Shown: positions 24,973-63,501, counted from the stretch's first letter. The stretch: DNA of 64,000 nucleotides from Eleginops maclovinus (GCF_036324505.1 NC_086365.1:9622155-9686154); one strand, 5' to 3'. Notes: generated by a model from the sequence alone, not told the origin. Numbers and translations: made by a program.

Positions 24973-25083
24973 ATGTCGGTGAATAAGCAGAAAAACAGAG
25001 CAGAGGGAGGGGATGCGGGACAGGAAGATGAGAAGCTGCATCATTTAGAGCATTGCATGGCCGAAGATGGGTGTCTCTGCTGA
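24973..25083 (+). other. Upstream ORF in the bicd1 leader
   Basis: An ATG-initiated 36-codon ORF (MSVNKQKNRAEGG ...) ends in TGA 200 bases before the bicd1 ATG. If the leader starts near 24,950 it would be the first ORF met by ribosomes. Confidence 0.35.
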
Positions 25084-25284
25084 GGATGACAACGCTTTAT
25101 TGAGATGTACGGATGTTTATTTTATATTTAGGTATTTTATTTTAAAAATGAGATTTGAGGCAGCATTGTGATTCCTTTGAGGGGAGGCAGGTTTGTTGGC
25201 TACCTCAGCTGTTTCTCCCTCCGGCGGGGCTCTCCGCTCATCCGACGCAGGGAGGAGAGGGCCAGAGGAGGGGGAGAGGGAGCG

Positions 25285-40429
<15,145 letters not shown>

Positions 40430-41254
40430 CCCCTTAATAAATCCTTTAAGCCTTTTGAAGGCTTCTCAACTAAACTCCTTATTGACATAAAAAAAACTGC
40501 AACTCCCATCATCCTTCTCTTTCTGTCACCTGAGAGAATGGGCGCTCACAGAGAGGAGGACAGAGTGGTTTCCGGTTTCCCCGTTCCTTTTTTCCTGTGC
40601 CTATGCTTTGGCCAATGGGTTCTGAATGTTCAGTGACTTTGCTCAGGGATTTGACAAATGGAGCACAAGCGGCCCCACCTTCCTTCAATTAGGAGACTGC
40701 TGATTGGTCCACAGGAGGACTTTAATAGAGACTTTTTATAATGAGAGTTTTTAGGCATCAAGTTCTTCAGATTGAAGTGATCAATGCATGATTAAAGCGC
40801 AGAGACATTCAGACACTGACTGGACATTTGGAGGACACATTCATAAGTTTGCCATAAGGGCCATGACACATTGAATAGTGTCCTTTATATTCAATATAAT
40901 ACCCACCGAGTCTGTATACACAAGCACTGTAAACCACATGTCTTTTAAGCAAGCATTCTCCTTGGATGTCCAAGGGTTCAGTATGATTCAAACAAATGAA
41001 GTTGCAAGTGAACGCCACAATCAAAGGAAAAAGTGTTTACACCAGTTACAAATGGCCACACTTAAAGGTCTGTTGTCGGTTTTTTTTAAAGTTAGAAAAC
41101 GTGTCATACGCAGCCCCCCTGAAAGCCAATTATGGATTGTGAAGGGTCGGTACTTGAGAGACTGTTAGTCCTTGCAACAAGGAATTTGTTTAAAGCATAA
41201 TGACTCCTTGAGTGTTTCCAGCTTTGACCTCACTTTATAATCTCTCTCACAAAA

Positions 41255-41380
<126 letters not shown>

Positions 41381-41592
41381 ATGATGACAGTTGTGGATAA
41401 GGCTTGATGGACGAGGCTTTGGTACATGTTATGTCGTGGTGGGCATTGCTTTGTAAGTGCACCTCAATGAGTCTTCTTTATTTCTTGTCCATCTCTAGCA
41501 CCACCAAGTGGTTTGTTCTTATATAGCCATGTACTCAGCTATGCATGCTCACGTTTGGATGCTCTTTAACTGTAGACTTCCTCCCCCTTCCA

Positions 41593-41598
41593 AATAAA
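41593..41598 (+). terminator. bicd1: Candidate bicd1 polyadenylation signal
   Basis: AATAAA followed by an A-rich run, 1.16 kb after the stop codon. Another AATAAA at 40436-40441 lies only seven bases after the stop and would give an unusually short 3' UTR. Which is used is not determined. Confidence 0.35.
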
Positions 41599-44500
41599 AA
41601 AAATAACAGATAGAGGTGCAGGCTGTATGGAAGGTCATGGCAGGGAAGAAGTCACAAGAAAGAGGAAGGAGAGCACTCAAACATGGCATAAGACCAGTCA
41701 GCCTAACATCTTCTCATGGTACAGAATAACATTTTGACTTGGAGTTGGCTATGGGAAGTTTCTCAAGAACCTGAAGTTCCCTTCTCCTCGTTTTTTACTT
41801 TAACTTGCCTTAAGTTTATGACTAATCAAAGGTAACTATTTCCCAAAAATTACTCTAAAGAGGAAATTCTCCTCTTGCGTAGTGTCAAGCCACTACATCA
41901 GTTAGGATTCAAGCTGTAATGTCTTTTTGAGTAACCATTACCTGAAAGGGGAATTAAATCAACATGTTATTTATTGTCAATTGATTCAAAGTATTTCCAC
42001 ATAACACAATGATTTTTTATCTTTATAACTACACATTGACGGGAGGAAGAAGAGGTGATTCAAGACTATTATGACTCCTCATCATGGCTGACTTCAGAGT
42101 CATACTAGTAAACTCACAATGTAGCACCTCTATGCCCCTGAGGCTATCTGCAGAGGTTCATCCAGTGACACAGAATGAATGTATTCAGGATTAAGTCTTG
42201 CTTACGGCACTGCACCAAACTCAGGGAACGTGACACACCTCATTTAACCTATAATGAGTCCACAACCAAACCAGAATGACTACAAAATGTATGATGTTGT
42301 TTTGATTGGGGGAACAGATCTCTGAAATAACATTGAAGGTTATTTCTAATCTAGTTAAAGGTGTTTTACATCTTACCCAGAGTCAGGCAAGAAGATTGAT
42401 ATCAATTGTGTCTCTTTGTCCAGTACAGAGACAGTTCTGTGGTTTGTGGATTCACAATTGAGGTTCCCTTTGACCTGAGTTGACGGCAAATTCATTTCCT
42501 AAAAGTATTTTTGTTGTACTTTTAACCGCTGGCTAACATCATATGTGAGACATATGAGTTTAGCACACATGATACCGTATTCCCTGTGTCTGTGTGTGCC
42601 TTACAAAACCGATTATACAGCACCTACACAGTGTAGCCTAATAACAAATGACTGTCTGAAACCAAAACCTTTTTTAAGTGCTTCCTTTATTTCCTTTTTG
42701 CTGCAGGCTTAAATGCTGTCTTATTGTGTATTTGTTTTTGGCCTGAGTCTGAAGTCAGATAATGCTTATAACTGTCCGAAGATCTTTTTTTTCTGGGTCT
42801 GAGAATACAGACTCCTGCCTTTCACTTTTCTGCATTGTACACCTTGCTTTTCCCGCCCTTAGAATCACTGAAAACCTTTAACCGTCACTTCTTTTCCTTT
42901 CTTACCAGATCTAGTAATTCAGACTATCACAGTTTTCTGTTGAACACTGACTCTTTGAACACTGTAAATGGATGCATCCACTTGCCTTTAACATACACAT
43001 CTTTTGATATGCAGAAGATGGGAAAACAGTCATTTGACAGGCACCTTTATTTTCAAGATTTGATTGGCTCCTTTGAAAGTTGTATTTGCCATGGTAACGC
43101 CCATATCTTGCCTGTATTTGTATGTTAAACCATTAAAGCTCATGTCTGCAATCACATTTCCAAATGAGTTAATGGCATTTGAGCAGAACAACTTGTACTG
43201 CTTGTTCATCACTGTGACATTGTGGAAGATGTCTGACTACAAATGTTTTAGACAGAGTGTTGGATTGTTCGTTCACATCCCTGTATGATCTTCACTGCAC
43301 TCAAGCTGATCCATTTGTTTGAAATAGTTAAAACCATAACCCAAACCAAAACATGCTTGTTTAAAGCAAGCAGAATGTTTCTCTTGAACCGCTAATCCAA
43401 AGAACTTCACGCTTGACCCTAACCCTAAAGGTTTTTTATGGTTTAAAATGATGATATGAAAAGCATTGCATATTTATTATGGTATTTATCAAACTAATTG
43501 TACCAAATAATGTACATAAAGCTCCCAAATCTATTGAAAATATGTTACTCAACAGTATACTACTGACTGTGTACTTCTACTTGTCATTGTACGGCTATTG
43601 TACATTTACCTGACAGAGAATATGCCTATTTCTGTTTCTTGCAAACAACTGCTTTTAAAAAGTAAAAAGGGATTGAAAAGTGGACTCTGATAGAAGGAAC
43701 ATTAGCACGGTGTGTGGGTGTAATATGTATTTTGGTTAAGGTATACAAAGGAAACCAGTGTGATCTCCTCTCTGTGATACCCTTCCTCCTACAACCTACA
43801 CAAAGATATCTCCCCTTTCTATGCCAACATACCAATCTGAATTAAGTGAATGTTCAAGTTAACATTTCAAAAAACTGCCTTGAGCTCACTGGATGTTCTC
43901 AAAGACACTCACTTTATTTCAGTGAAATCGAAAGAGTTTTTCCCATACAAGCAACGCAACAGAGCTAGTCTTCATTGAAACATTTTCTCGTTGACTGGGT
44001 TCGACTTTAATGGCCCAAGATTAAACGTATTCTGTCACTCATTATGTTTAGAAATGAAAAGAGCCGGTGCTAACTAACATAGAAAAACCAACACCAACTT
44101 TGTAGTAGCCACACCGGTTGGCCTGTCATCTGCAGAAACTGAAGCATTGCTCAAAAAGCGCCATTGACAGCATTGCCCAGTTTTACAACAATGGAGGTTT
44201 AGATGTTGTTGGATTTGGTGCTTTACGAAACGTAAAATATATATATTTAGATACAAATCCAAGTCTTATTACCTGGACTTAATTTATTTAGTGCTTTTAC
44301 ATCTCAATTCAGCTTTCACACACACATCCATACAAAACACCAGCATTCTCACACACTCATACACAGTTGGCTAGGCCATCGGGAACAATTTGGGTTAAGT
44401 TTCTTGCCCAGCGACACATGGAACTACAGTAGTTGTCTTCATCATTGGCAATGGTTCTCCTCAGTCAAAGTCAAGTACTACAAAACACACTGTCAGCTGG

Positions 44501-45262
44501 TGTAGCAGTTTCTCTTTTAAATAGGTTCAATACATCCAGACGGATGAATGTAATACAACTAAAAGTGTCTGACGTTGCTTTGTAACCACTTTAAATGCAC
44601 GTCTACATAACAGGCGTTTTAAAGCCTTATATTTATTGTAAATGTCTACACATTATTACATTGTGTGTCATATTTTGTGAATGGACGAATTGTTATGATG
44701 GGTTCAAGAGCATACAGTAACAACAAAAAACTAGATTTTATTTTCTATCAAAATATCAAATTCAAATGGACTTAATATGCGGGTAAGTGTTAGGTCCTTG
44801 ACTTTTCCCCCTTGGGACAACCCTTTATGATCACGCATGATGATACGAGTTAATACAGCGTGTATTTGTGCCGTATCTATCTAACAGTGTCAGTCTCTTA
44901 CAGATCGTCAGTAGCCTTCTGCCACAGTGCCGCTCCTCGTACCCCCCCCATAGCTGAGGGTTTGAGCCTCCTCAGCTCCTTTTACAGGTAAAAGCAACAT
45001 CACAGTCACACAGCAGTTTTGGAGAAAGGGAAAACATATCATGCTACTAGATGCAAACGACAATATGTAAAGGCATGTGTGGTCCCTAGTTGCACACAGC
45101 AGCTCCATTTGCAACAAAACAAGGACAAATACATTTAACATTACAGTCCAATCACCAGAGGCAACGTATTCAAGACCCTTCAACGCTGATTTGGGTTTAA
45201 GCTCCATTTGGGCTTTTATGATTGAGTGGTGCACAAAAGAGTCCTTCAGTCTAATCTAGTAG

Positions 45263-45690
45263 TGTAACGGTGGGGGAAAAGGACCCAGGTGCAGAACCAA
45301 ATAGAGGAGGCAGGGGTACAAAAGTGGAACAAACAAACTTTTATTCATCGAAAAGCCAACATACAAAACTAGGAACGCAGGAAAAGGTACAACACAGGAT
45401 TATTGTTAAATTAAAACTCAGACAAACCGGTGGAAAAGGGATATCCAAGACGTCACAGGGAACAGGCAAACTTTGATGACGAAGCGACAAAGAACACAAA
45501 TGGAAGACAAGACTAAATACACAGGGACTAATCACAAGACAAGACACAGCTGGGAAGGGGAGGTGAAACACAGGGGCAACAGGTGAGCACAATCAGTCAA
45601 TCAGACAGGAGGGAAACTAAAGACAGGAACCAAACTAGACGAGATACATTTCAAAATAAAACAGCACTACCAAAAAATGAGAGCCTAACA
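45263..45690 (-). mobile_element. Solo-LTR-like block
   Basis: The block begins TGTAACGG and ends CCTAACA (TG...CA termini), is 428 bp long, and is flanked by AGTAG / AGTGG, an imperfect 5-base duplication. It contains a run of acaaacaaacttttattcat, whose complement would carry an AATAAA-type signal, so the minus orientation is suggested. Its purine-rich body resembles an abundant fish repeat. No internal retroviral genes are present. Confidence 0.4.
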
Positions 45691-48600
45691 AGTGGTTATA
45701 GAACCCTGCATCTGATTGTTCCATTACCTTCCTGTAAGGGCTGTTGAGAGTTTCTTTTATTTTTACGACATGATATACATCGCAGCCTTTGAGTGTCATA
45801 GAAAATGGTGGTTCTCTAGGTGGCTAAATAAGACTACGAAAATTAAACACACCAAATATTAGCCGCCTTTAGCTTAGTCCTGGTGACGTGAACTCATGTG
45901 ACCTTAATGCTTCAACTATTATAAAAGTGGTGTTAATATGTGGAGAATTTATTGCCTTATATATATTCCCAAATTTAAAAATTCCATTGCTATCAGTAGA
46001 GTAAGCGCTTGCATGCTAACTTCCGCATCGTCCTTCAAAAACACATCACCACTACACCCTTATATTATGGTCTATGCATGGATTTGACTCCTATATTTTG
46101 CACTAAATGTCATCCATGATCTCTACTCCCTGCTCTCTTGTTTTCATCAGCAGTGCGTGGACCCTCTTGGATCACTGACCCACGGTCCGCCCACCATGAG
46201 TGCCTACTGTCAGGATTCCTCAGCTGCCTCTGGGTCCTCCGTCTCTGTATTACAACATCTGACCCCTATCTTGTGACACTGTTTGCCCCAAAGACTCGGC
46301 CAACAATCTTTCTAGAGGACCTTGCCCACCTAAAAACACATCCCACGATGCCTCTTTTGGGAGTGCCTGGCTGACATTTACTTTGCTGTTATGAAGCAGA
46401 AATGACCCTTGCTACTGCCAGTAATGAACTTACTGACACGGCCATTGCTAGAACTGCAGTCCCTTTCTATCCACTTGATCATCCATTCAGTTTGGGTGTT
46501 TGAAGGATCAGAATCAAATCCTTTCACCTGCAGTGTTTTACTGTGTGTGTCGGCTTATCTGTATATCAAACAGTATGGCGGCATACATATGTTCACCCTT
46601 GTTTGCATTTCATCACGCATGCGCAGCTAGAGGTTCTCCCATCGATGCTTCAGAACTTTCTGCTTATATACGCGCTACTCTGCATTTTCATGTTCTTGCC
46701 CCCTTTCATTCATATAAAATTCCTGCACAAGTATGGACGGAAATCACCGTTAAGGATAAGCACAAACTACAGCAAAGCATTCCTAAAACTTGTTGTGTGT
46801 GACTGTTAGCATCATATCACAAGCTGAGAGTACGTCAGTGTTCAACATGCCCTCTTTGTGTCGTTGACAATGCTTGGATGTAATGTGAGACTTCAAGTCA
46901 CAAAGAATAGGGAACTTTTATCGATGTTCTTTTCCCCTATGATGTCACAAGACTGAAAATGCACATGGGAAGAAGACATTTTATCAGCATTAATAAGCAA
47001 TATTGTTGTAATGTGTTTGTTTTGGACATTTCCCCCTATAGCCTGCCTTTCAAATAAGAAATAAACCACTCATACACATTTCCTTCCTTCCTGTTCTGAA
47101 GTCAAAGACTGTTTCATCGGATTTGGTGACACAGTGTGTGCTAAATTAATATTAAAAAGTCTGGGATGGTTGCTTAGATCAGAAGGGAGAATATCCAACT
47201 TTTTTGATAAAGGTGAGGAAGTTTGAGTGGGGCTGAGAGAGCAGGTCGCAATCATGTTTGAACAATGACTAGTCTGTCAATCCAGCCCCAAAACATGGTA
47301 CTTTGTAAATCTGATTATGTCCTTTATAAGACCAGAAAAACCGACCACTGAGACACAAGACAGACATGACTTAGGAGGCTTGAACTTCCTGGAACACGAC
47401 TAAAAGTCTAAAACCACACCAAAGGGCCCTTTGAGGCTCTATTATTAGGAGATACATGGTTTTGTTAAAATGTCCTTGGCAGGAAACTAAACCACAGTGC
47501 TTAATGCACTTAAAGAAGTCACTTTCAAAGATGTTTTTAACTCGACCTCAACATTTCTGAAGGGCACCTCTTTTTAACCATAAGATGCCCAAGAGTCAGA
47601 GAAGCTAAGCCAGGAAAATAGTGAGAGTGGATCTGAATATGGAGCACACTGCAGGCAGGTTAAATAACAACATGCAAGCTTTAAAGAACATAAAGCTGGT
47701 TACAAAAACAACACAACTGAGGGAGCGGGTTGAAGTCTTACACAAACCCAAAGAAAAAGCAGCCAAAAATAAACAGAGACAGAACACATTAGGAAACGCT
47801 GACAACATTCTGAAAGAGAACAATGGGGAACGCAGCGGTACATATACACAGATAACTAGTCACAAGAGCAAGACACAGCTGGAGTGGGCAGGCATAATCA
47901 CAAGGTGCAGGTGTTTAACTCAGGTGGGTCAATCTAGGGTGGTGCAAACAATCACATTTCTAAGGACCGGTGACTAACTGAAGTGGATTTGTGCAGAGCC
48001 AAATATTTTTTCGGACCATAACTATTTTTTGAGAGGGCTTTACCCCAACAAGGAGGCCTTAGTTAAAGGAAATAAACACAGTTCTAAAGTGCTTAATTAT
48101 TGAAACACATAATTAGTGTATATAGTAAAACCATGCACTCGTAACCGAAACGGGGTCATTTTAAACGCAATTCTGTCTTTCTGTTTACCGCATCATTTAT
48201 GAGAATACATTTCATAACATGTAAGAATATATTCGAGGGGGGGTTTTCAATAACATATCTGTATTTATTTATTTCTCAAAGTTATGTTGTTGTGTGCACA
48301 AATGAATTCTTCATATATGATACATGAGGTAATATTTCCATTAATGGTATTTTCCCTTTCCCTCCATTCTTCCTTCTGCCAACGGTGTCACAGTTTCTCA
48401 TCCCTCCCGTTTTTGTGCGTACACATGGGTCAGAGTGTGCGTGGTGGACCGCACATTTCCACTCAAGTTTGTCTTTTTATAAATCGCAAATATTGCTTAG
48501 AAATTGGCGTACGCCGCGTTTATACACGAGGCCCCTGAACTGCTGGTCGGGTTTCCTCTCTTTGTAGGAGTCGATCAGAGCACTTACTTTAGCAGCATGG

Positions 48601-48769
48601 TGTTTTATGCTGACAGGGACTACCAGTTATTTTGTTAAGAGATCATTTTTAAAATCACAATCAGGGACAAACGTTGAAATAAGAAACAGCTCTGAGCAGA
48701 ACATCAGTTTCTTTTGTTTTCTGTTTCACCTGTGTAAAACTATTTTCAAACAGACAAACATTTCACTAT

Positions 48770-48880
48770 CCACTTACCAAAAGGTCGGCCATTCAATCAG
48801 AAGCTCTTCAGGTCTGCATGTTGAAGTGTCCTTGGGCAAGATTCTTAACTCTAAATTTCTCCTGAAGGCGGAGGCCCAAT
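48770..48880 (+). mobile_element. SINE-like relic
   Basis: The sequence aaggtcggccattcaatcag ... gaagtgtccttgggcaagat is a decayed form of the fish repeat seen inverted at 12305-12445. Confidence 0.4.
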
Positions 48881-51800
48881 TACAATCACAACTAGTTACA
48901 ACTACACCCTTGAACTCTGGAGAATTTCAGGAATATCAGTAGTATTGCCTCCTGGCAGTCCAAATATTTCCATCACTTGCTCCTGTTCTCCATGAGTGGC
49001 AGAAATTAATACATGTTCCTCAAACTGTGACCCAGGCTTCATAAAGAAAATAGTAATAGAGAACTGCTTTTCATACAATTTCACAGACATTTAACTAACT
49101 CACTTGGATGTTTGGAAGCCAATTTTCTATGTTGTTACTATTTTTAAAAACCCAAATGTCCATACAACTACAAACAGCTATTAAAAATCAGATGACCAGG
49201 AGGAAATGGGTATGTTGTTCTCCCAGGGGAAGTCATATAGGACGAATAGTTGTGTGCATGTTGCTTCTAGCATGAGAAAGGTCTGCAGACAGTGATTGAT
49301 CGCCTTAATCGACCCGCTGCAGACAATCTCCATTAGGTTCTACGTGAGGAGACTGCGCTCGGCCCTGTGGGAGACTCTCTCTCGCTGTCGCCTTACCTGC
49401 CTCGGTCACGGTCATATGTACACTCATCAAGCGAGACGCCGACAAAATGTTAACCTAATCTCCATGAAACTGGAACTACATCAGCTGGAAGAGACCTTGA
49501 GATAAAAAACACTGTTAATTAAATCCATCAATCGTTACTGAAAGGTAGTACTTGCTCTGATGGAGATGCTTCAAATATCTTGACCTTAATTATTATTTGA
49601 TACAATATCAAACCAAAAGATGATTTTTATGAAGCGGTTAACATTCAGGTTAAGGTTAGGGTTAGAGAGGATGGCCAACGTTCATCTGTTATCAACAATA
49701 TACAAGAGAGGACACGTGGGAACCTTTGACGTAGGCTGTTGTTTTAAGTGAGAATCTGAAGCAGCATTTTCTCTTGAGACACCATGGTGTGCTTTGTCTC
49801 AACAGTTTATACAACACAGTTGAAAATAATAGACATATGGAACATGCATTTATTATGTTGGTCGATTACTTGAATATTCTAGTACTGAGAGATCAACTTC
49901 AAAAACCCGCTGAAAGGATACAGAGGCCAAACAACATGACCACTAGGTGACAGCATAGAACCACAATTCACTTTTAAACCAAACTTAAGAAAACCAAACG
50001 ACACTCATCTATAAACATCTCACAGATGGATGTAAAGTTTCTATTATAAGCATCTATGAGTATTTTACAGTTCAACATTTCTTAGTGGTTGATAGTTGCT
50101 CTAGTCTGGCTGTCTTTAAATATTATATCATCTTAAAGGTTTGCAGTATTGAATTACTATTAGCTTAAGTTTATGATTGATCAATTTACCATTTTTAATG
50201 ATGGGATTTATGGTGTTACAAGATTCCTTTTTTTAAAGAGTAAAACGTTGTAAAAACTGTTGAAACTTAATTCTCTCACACTTCTCTTCACCTTTACTTT
50301 CTAAATGGACTTGCAGATATTAAATGGCTCTGTTTCTGCCTTTGTGTCTCCCTCTTTTGGAAAAAAACCCCAATACTTGACGCAAAGACAATAAAAGATA
50401 AGGAGTGTAATGCAGGCAGCTTTGCTTTTGGCCGTATGGATGGTCCTCCACCTAAACCAAATTTGGGTCAGACATTGATGGATCTCTCTGGATAATATTT
50501 ACCTAGCATCAGTCATCAGGACAAATCTAGAATTTCTTCAAAACATTGCCACCGGGAGCCTGGTAGCGTGCTTATGTTACCATCTATTATGAAGAGATAC
50601 GACGGACCTATTTCCCGGTTAGCAAAAATCAGGTGCAGGGACTTATGGCTTCCTTAAGTCTTGACAGAGATGTTACCTTGTATATAGCTTTTATTTTGAA
50701 AGGTCAAGCTAAGTTGGATGCTTTGTTGTGCTAAAGAAACACCGCGGCATGTGAAGCTACACCCTCAAAAGTCCCCATTTTGTGGGATCAAAAGGGACAA
50801 AACAAGCAATTTATAAAACCCAATAGCAATTCTCCAAACCTTGAAAGAAGTTGTTTCCCTTTTGTTGTCTTTTCTGTTATTCTGTTGTGTTTTGTACATC
50901 AGGGTCAGCATACACCACGCTCTGCACTGCACTGCAAGGCTAACTTCAACCAATCCTCTGAATGTACTATCTAAAAAGTCAGCTGAAATTCATGCATTCA
51001 ATTTTAAATTGAATTAATGAGCAGCTCCACTAAAACTTTTAATAGCCTGAGCGATAAGAGAAATGGTGTCGTGAGACCTTCATTAAAGAGGAGTTAAGGG
51101 ACGGGCAGACTCTAGGGCCCGATAAACTGGGTGCTCCACTCTCCTGCTCTGATTTCATTTCGAGAGAGGTCAACCCACTGTCCCTTCAGCATCAAACAAC
51201 CCCGACAGCAGGACCACAGGCTAAAGATAAAACTGTATGAACGGAGAAAAGACTTTTGTAAACAGAAACGAATCAAAAAGAAGTAGAAATGTTCACTCAT
51301 AGTTTTAAAGTATCTTTGCCTACAACAGAAACCACTTTTCTATAATCACATTTATTTATCTGGCAGATGCTTTTGTCCATAAATCTACAGATGATGTCCC
51401 AAGTATGTTGTGGTGGGGTATTTGCATTAGGGTTACACAAAATACAAATGAATGAGCATAAGGTTTATCACAATACCAACAAACGCTGATCAATGAACAT
51501 CTCAAAGGGTTCTGCATGGCTTCATTTACATATTCGTTCATAGGGGTTGTAATTCAATTCTACACATTAAAAAAGGACCCTTCAGAGGTCTTAAACCACG
51601 TCCAAATGTAAGATTTGGCAAAACAATTGACCAGGATAGTTCAAAAATAGATAGGGATATATTCGTCCCAATCCTTTTTTTCAATATGTATTGGTGGCGT
51701 TTCCACCCCCCTGGAAATACATGCCTTTTCTTGCATTGAACACTGGGGGGTTTGCTCTGTTTACAATTATAGACATTCAGCTCTCCCAGGAAATATCTAC

Positions 51801-54800
51801 ATCATTTCAGGGTTGTAGGGCATTGGTGAAAAGGGGTTATAAAAGAATAAGCAAGGACCTAAGTGTATTGAACCGTGATCCCCGTGTCTTTTATATTTTC
51901 GCTCATCTACATGCTACTCATTTTTGGTAGTCACGTGCTGATGTGCTAACAGGGTGCTCAGCGTTCTCACAGCTCATTGCCTGACTTGACAAAGCTTCTC
52001 CAGAGACACAAAACTGTTTCATTGGCTCTTTGATGAGTAAACAGAGGTTGACACATAAAACAGAATGGCCCTTTATCTCCCAAAGGTGGTAAACTGTTGT
52101 GTGTCCCTGAGAGTATGAACACACACTGTATACTTTGTGTTTGACAGTGAGTGTTCCTGTTTACTTTGAGTTCACAAAGCTAAAACAACACTTTTGAAGA
52201 GGGAAATGATGAAACAGGGTAACAGCAGCGTTTGACTCTTTGCTTTTTATTCAGGTAGCAGCATCAGTCAGCACTGTCTTACTTTAAACAATGCAGCTCC
52301 TCCCAGCCCTGCAAAGCCATACACACACACTCAGAAACCTCACACACCTGCACACTGATCACAGACACACATCAGACACACAGCGTATGCACACTCACAC
52401 CTGTATGACTACACAGAAACAGAGAGAGACAGAGAGAGAAAAACAGGCCTCTAGTTTGACGATGGTACAATCTTAAAAATAAGGAAATGTCTCCTACAGA
52501 TACGTGTGTTTCTCAAGTGGTGTGTTTTGCTAACTCCAGCTGGAATAAACAACATATTGCCCTAACTTATAATAACATTTAAAAATCAATTCCAACTCAA
52601 ATTCCACCTTTTTTCCATCGCAACACTATTCATCATCAGATTGAGTTTGCTCAGTTGTCATGGATATGGCTTTTGTTGGCATGTGAGCTCTGCAAAAAGA
52701 GCTCATTCTTGTCTTTGAAACTTTGACAAAACAATCGTTAAAAGCCACGGCCTCATATCACATTTCATTTGTAACACACAAGATTGATTTTTTCTTTTAT
52801 TGAATTTATGTATCGAGCCTGAGAGGAGAAGTGGCCGGAGAAGTGTGACTGAATTTTTGAGACGCATACTAGTCCTTTTCTAAAAGCTCTAAATACTTTT
52901 CTATCATTCTACCTTAATTACTTATTTTTAATCCTCTCAGCGAGCCATCGGTGGATGTGCAGTCTGCAGACACCTCGGATAATGGCAGCTGAGGTAACAC
53001 TTCAATTATCCATTTTCCCCCAAGCTCATGGAAGTGAAAGGAAGAAACCAGCTCCAGCAATGTCTACACACATAGTTATAGAGAGTGAACTGTGGCAGTG
53101 GTGTTCTGATCCCTGATCAGTTTAACCAATAAATGCTCTGTGTGGTAAAGAGTGAATAAAACCCCTACAGGGTATAACACTTTAGTCTACCTCGTTGTCC
53201 ATAAATACAATTCAGAAATGACTGAAATGTTTTTGTTGTAACTAAATATCAGAAGTTATTCTTCTTCTAGTGTTACAAAACAGCTTCAGGTGTGTTAGCA
53301 CCACCCTGTGGATCGGAGTTAACATATTGCAACCGTTTCAGAATGTCTAATTGATCCTTTTTTAATGTCCATATTATCATATTTAATATCACTGATATTA
53401 ACCTACTTTACATTCTTTGAGGTCATATTTCAGTTATCTGTAGTTCATTCAAACTATAATTTAGTTTGACCTTATCATATAGTAACATGCATCTTAATGC
53501 ATATACTCAAGACCAGTGTTATGATATGTTTATCATATAACACGAGTATAATGCTACAGTGAATGTCAGTCTGTTGCCCTGTCTAAATTCTCTGGGAGAG
53601 ATATGCTTGTCTTGATTGTAACAGCTTATCCACAACAAAACATGATCACTACACCTAGCCCGATGGTGTGTGACAACGAAAAAGGAGAACACACACCACT
53701 GCAGCGTTACTGGACGCCACGATGTCGTCAAACTAGAGGCCAGTGATAAAGAAAAAGTGAGAGTCAGAGGAAAAATAGCTTCTTTTCAGTTTTCAAACTC
53801 TCTTTCAGATCAGGAGACAATACCGCTTCCTGCTCCACCCGCCAGGACTGTAAACACACTGATAAATAACACTGATGGTTGGACAGAAAAGTAAAAACGG
53901 AATACTCTGTGTGTTGGGGAATCACAAACTGACAGGCCTTCCAGCAGGTGTTTGTGCAGACCGCACCAACACCCATTTAAAATCCACAAAAGGAAATCAC
54001 GCTGACCGGCTGCTGTCAGATTGTGTATCGTAAATGAACACTGGAAACATTGTGCAGCAGCTCGCTGATGTGGAGACACCCTGAATATCAACCTCCAGCC
54101 TCTGCACTTAACTTCCCTTGTCATACGAGGAGAAGGATTTATTCTGATATGCATCAGCTAGGAAACAAATTAAGCAGCGGCTGGCTGCTCGCCTCGATAT
54201 CGGAGTGTGTCACTCGTCACAATGAGATTTTCAAAATCTATGTGGACACGGAACCGCTTTGTCTTATCTTGCCGCCTGGTGACGATTTGCATTTGAGTCG
54301 GGTTTACTGTCAGTCTGCTGCTTTTCGTTGGCACTTGGAAGGCGTGCAAACAGATTGTAAACCCACAATGCTTCACTTCTTCATCTCTCCTTAAGCTTTT
54401 CGCTAAGCACTGTCCTGCAGAAACAAACATCTACCTGCATGTACACACACTCACACGCTCACACTTGCACACACACTTACATAATGTTACACACAGCCAA
54501 CAACTTTGTCACTGGCCTTACAAACATGACAAGGCATTGAATGTTCTCGTCTGTAAGATTTAAGGGCCAGAGCTCATGGCTCACACAGCCGGGGCCTGTC
54601 TCTCACAGCATCTCCATCCTGGCAGAAGTGATCTCCTCCTGGATTATTCCTTCCATCGACAGCCGAGGACAAAGAGTGAACATAAAGACCCATGCAGTCC
54701 CACACTGAGGGTCAAACACTCAAACAAAGTCTGAGGGACTCGAGTCTCAAAGTAACCCTGTCTGTTTCCTGTCCCCCCCCTACCCCCCATCCGCAATTCC

Positions 54801-54854
54801 CCAGCCCACGTGTCAATAGTTCAGGGCCGGGGGGGTGAGGGTCTGCAGTGGTGG

Positions 54855-63501
<8,647 letters not shown>

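Larger units (their letters stand above)
41620..54854. other. Intergenic, bicd1 to large1
   Basis: A 13-kb stretch without a gene I can support. It holds a solo-LTR-like block (45263-45690), SINE relics near 44,375 and 48,770, an exon-like segment at 46151 followed by a distant AATAAA (47060), and short CA runs (52,318 and 54,440). Its right part probably includes the large1 3' UTR, whose end I could not fix. Confidence 0.5.

Noticed and set aside
43405..43430. CCCTAACCCTAA-like telomeric motif (also near 49,650 and 11,490)
   Set aside because: Only about two imperfect units each; too short to call an interstitial telomere array.
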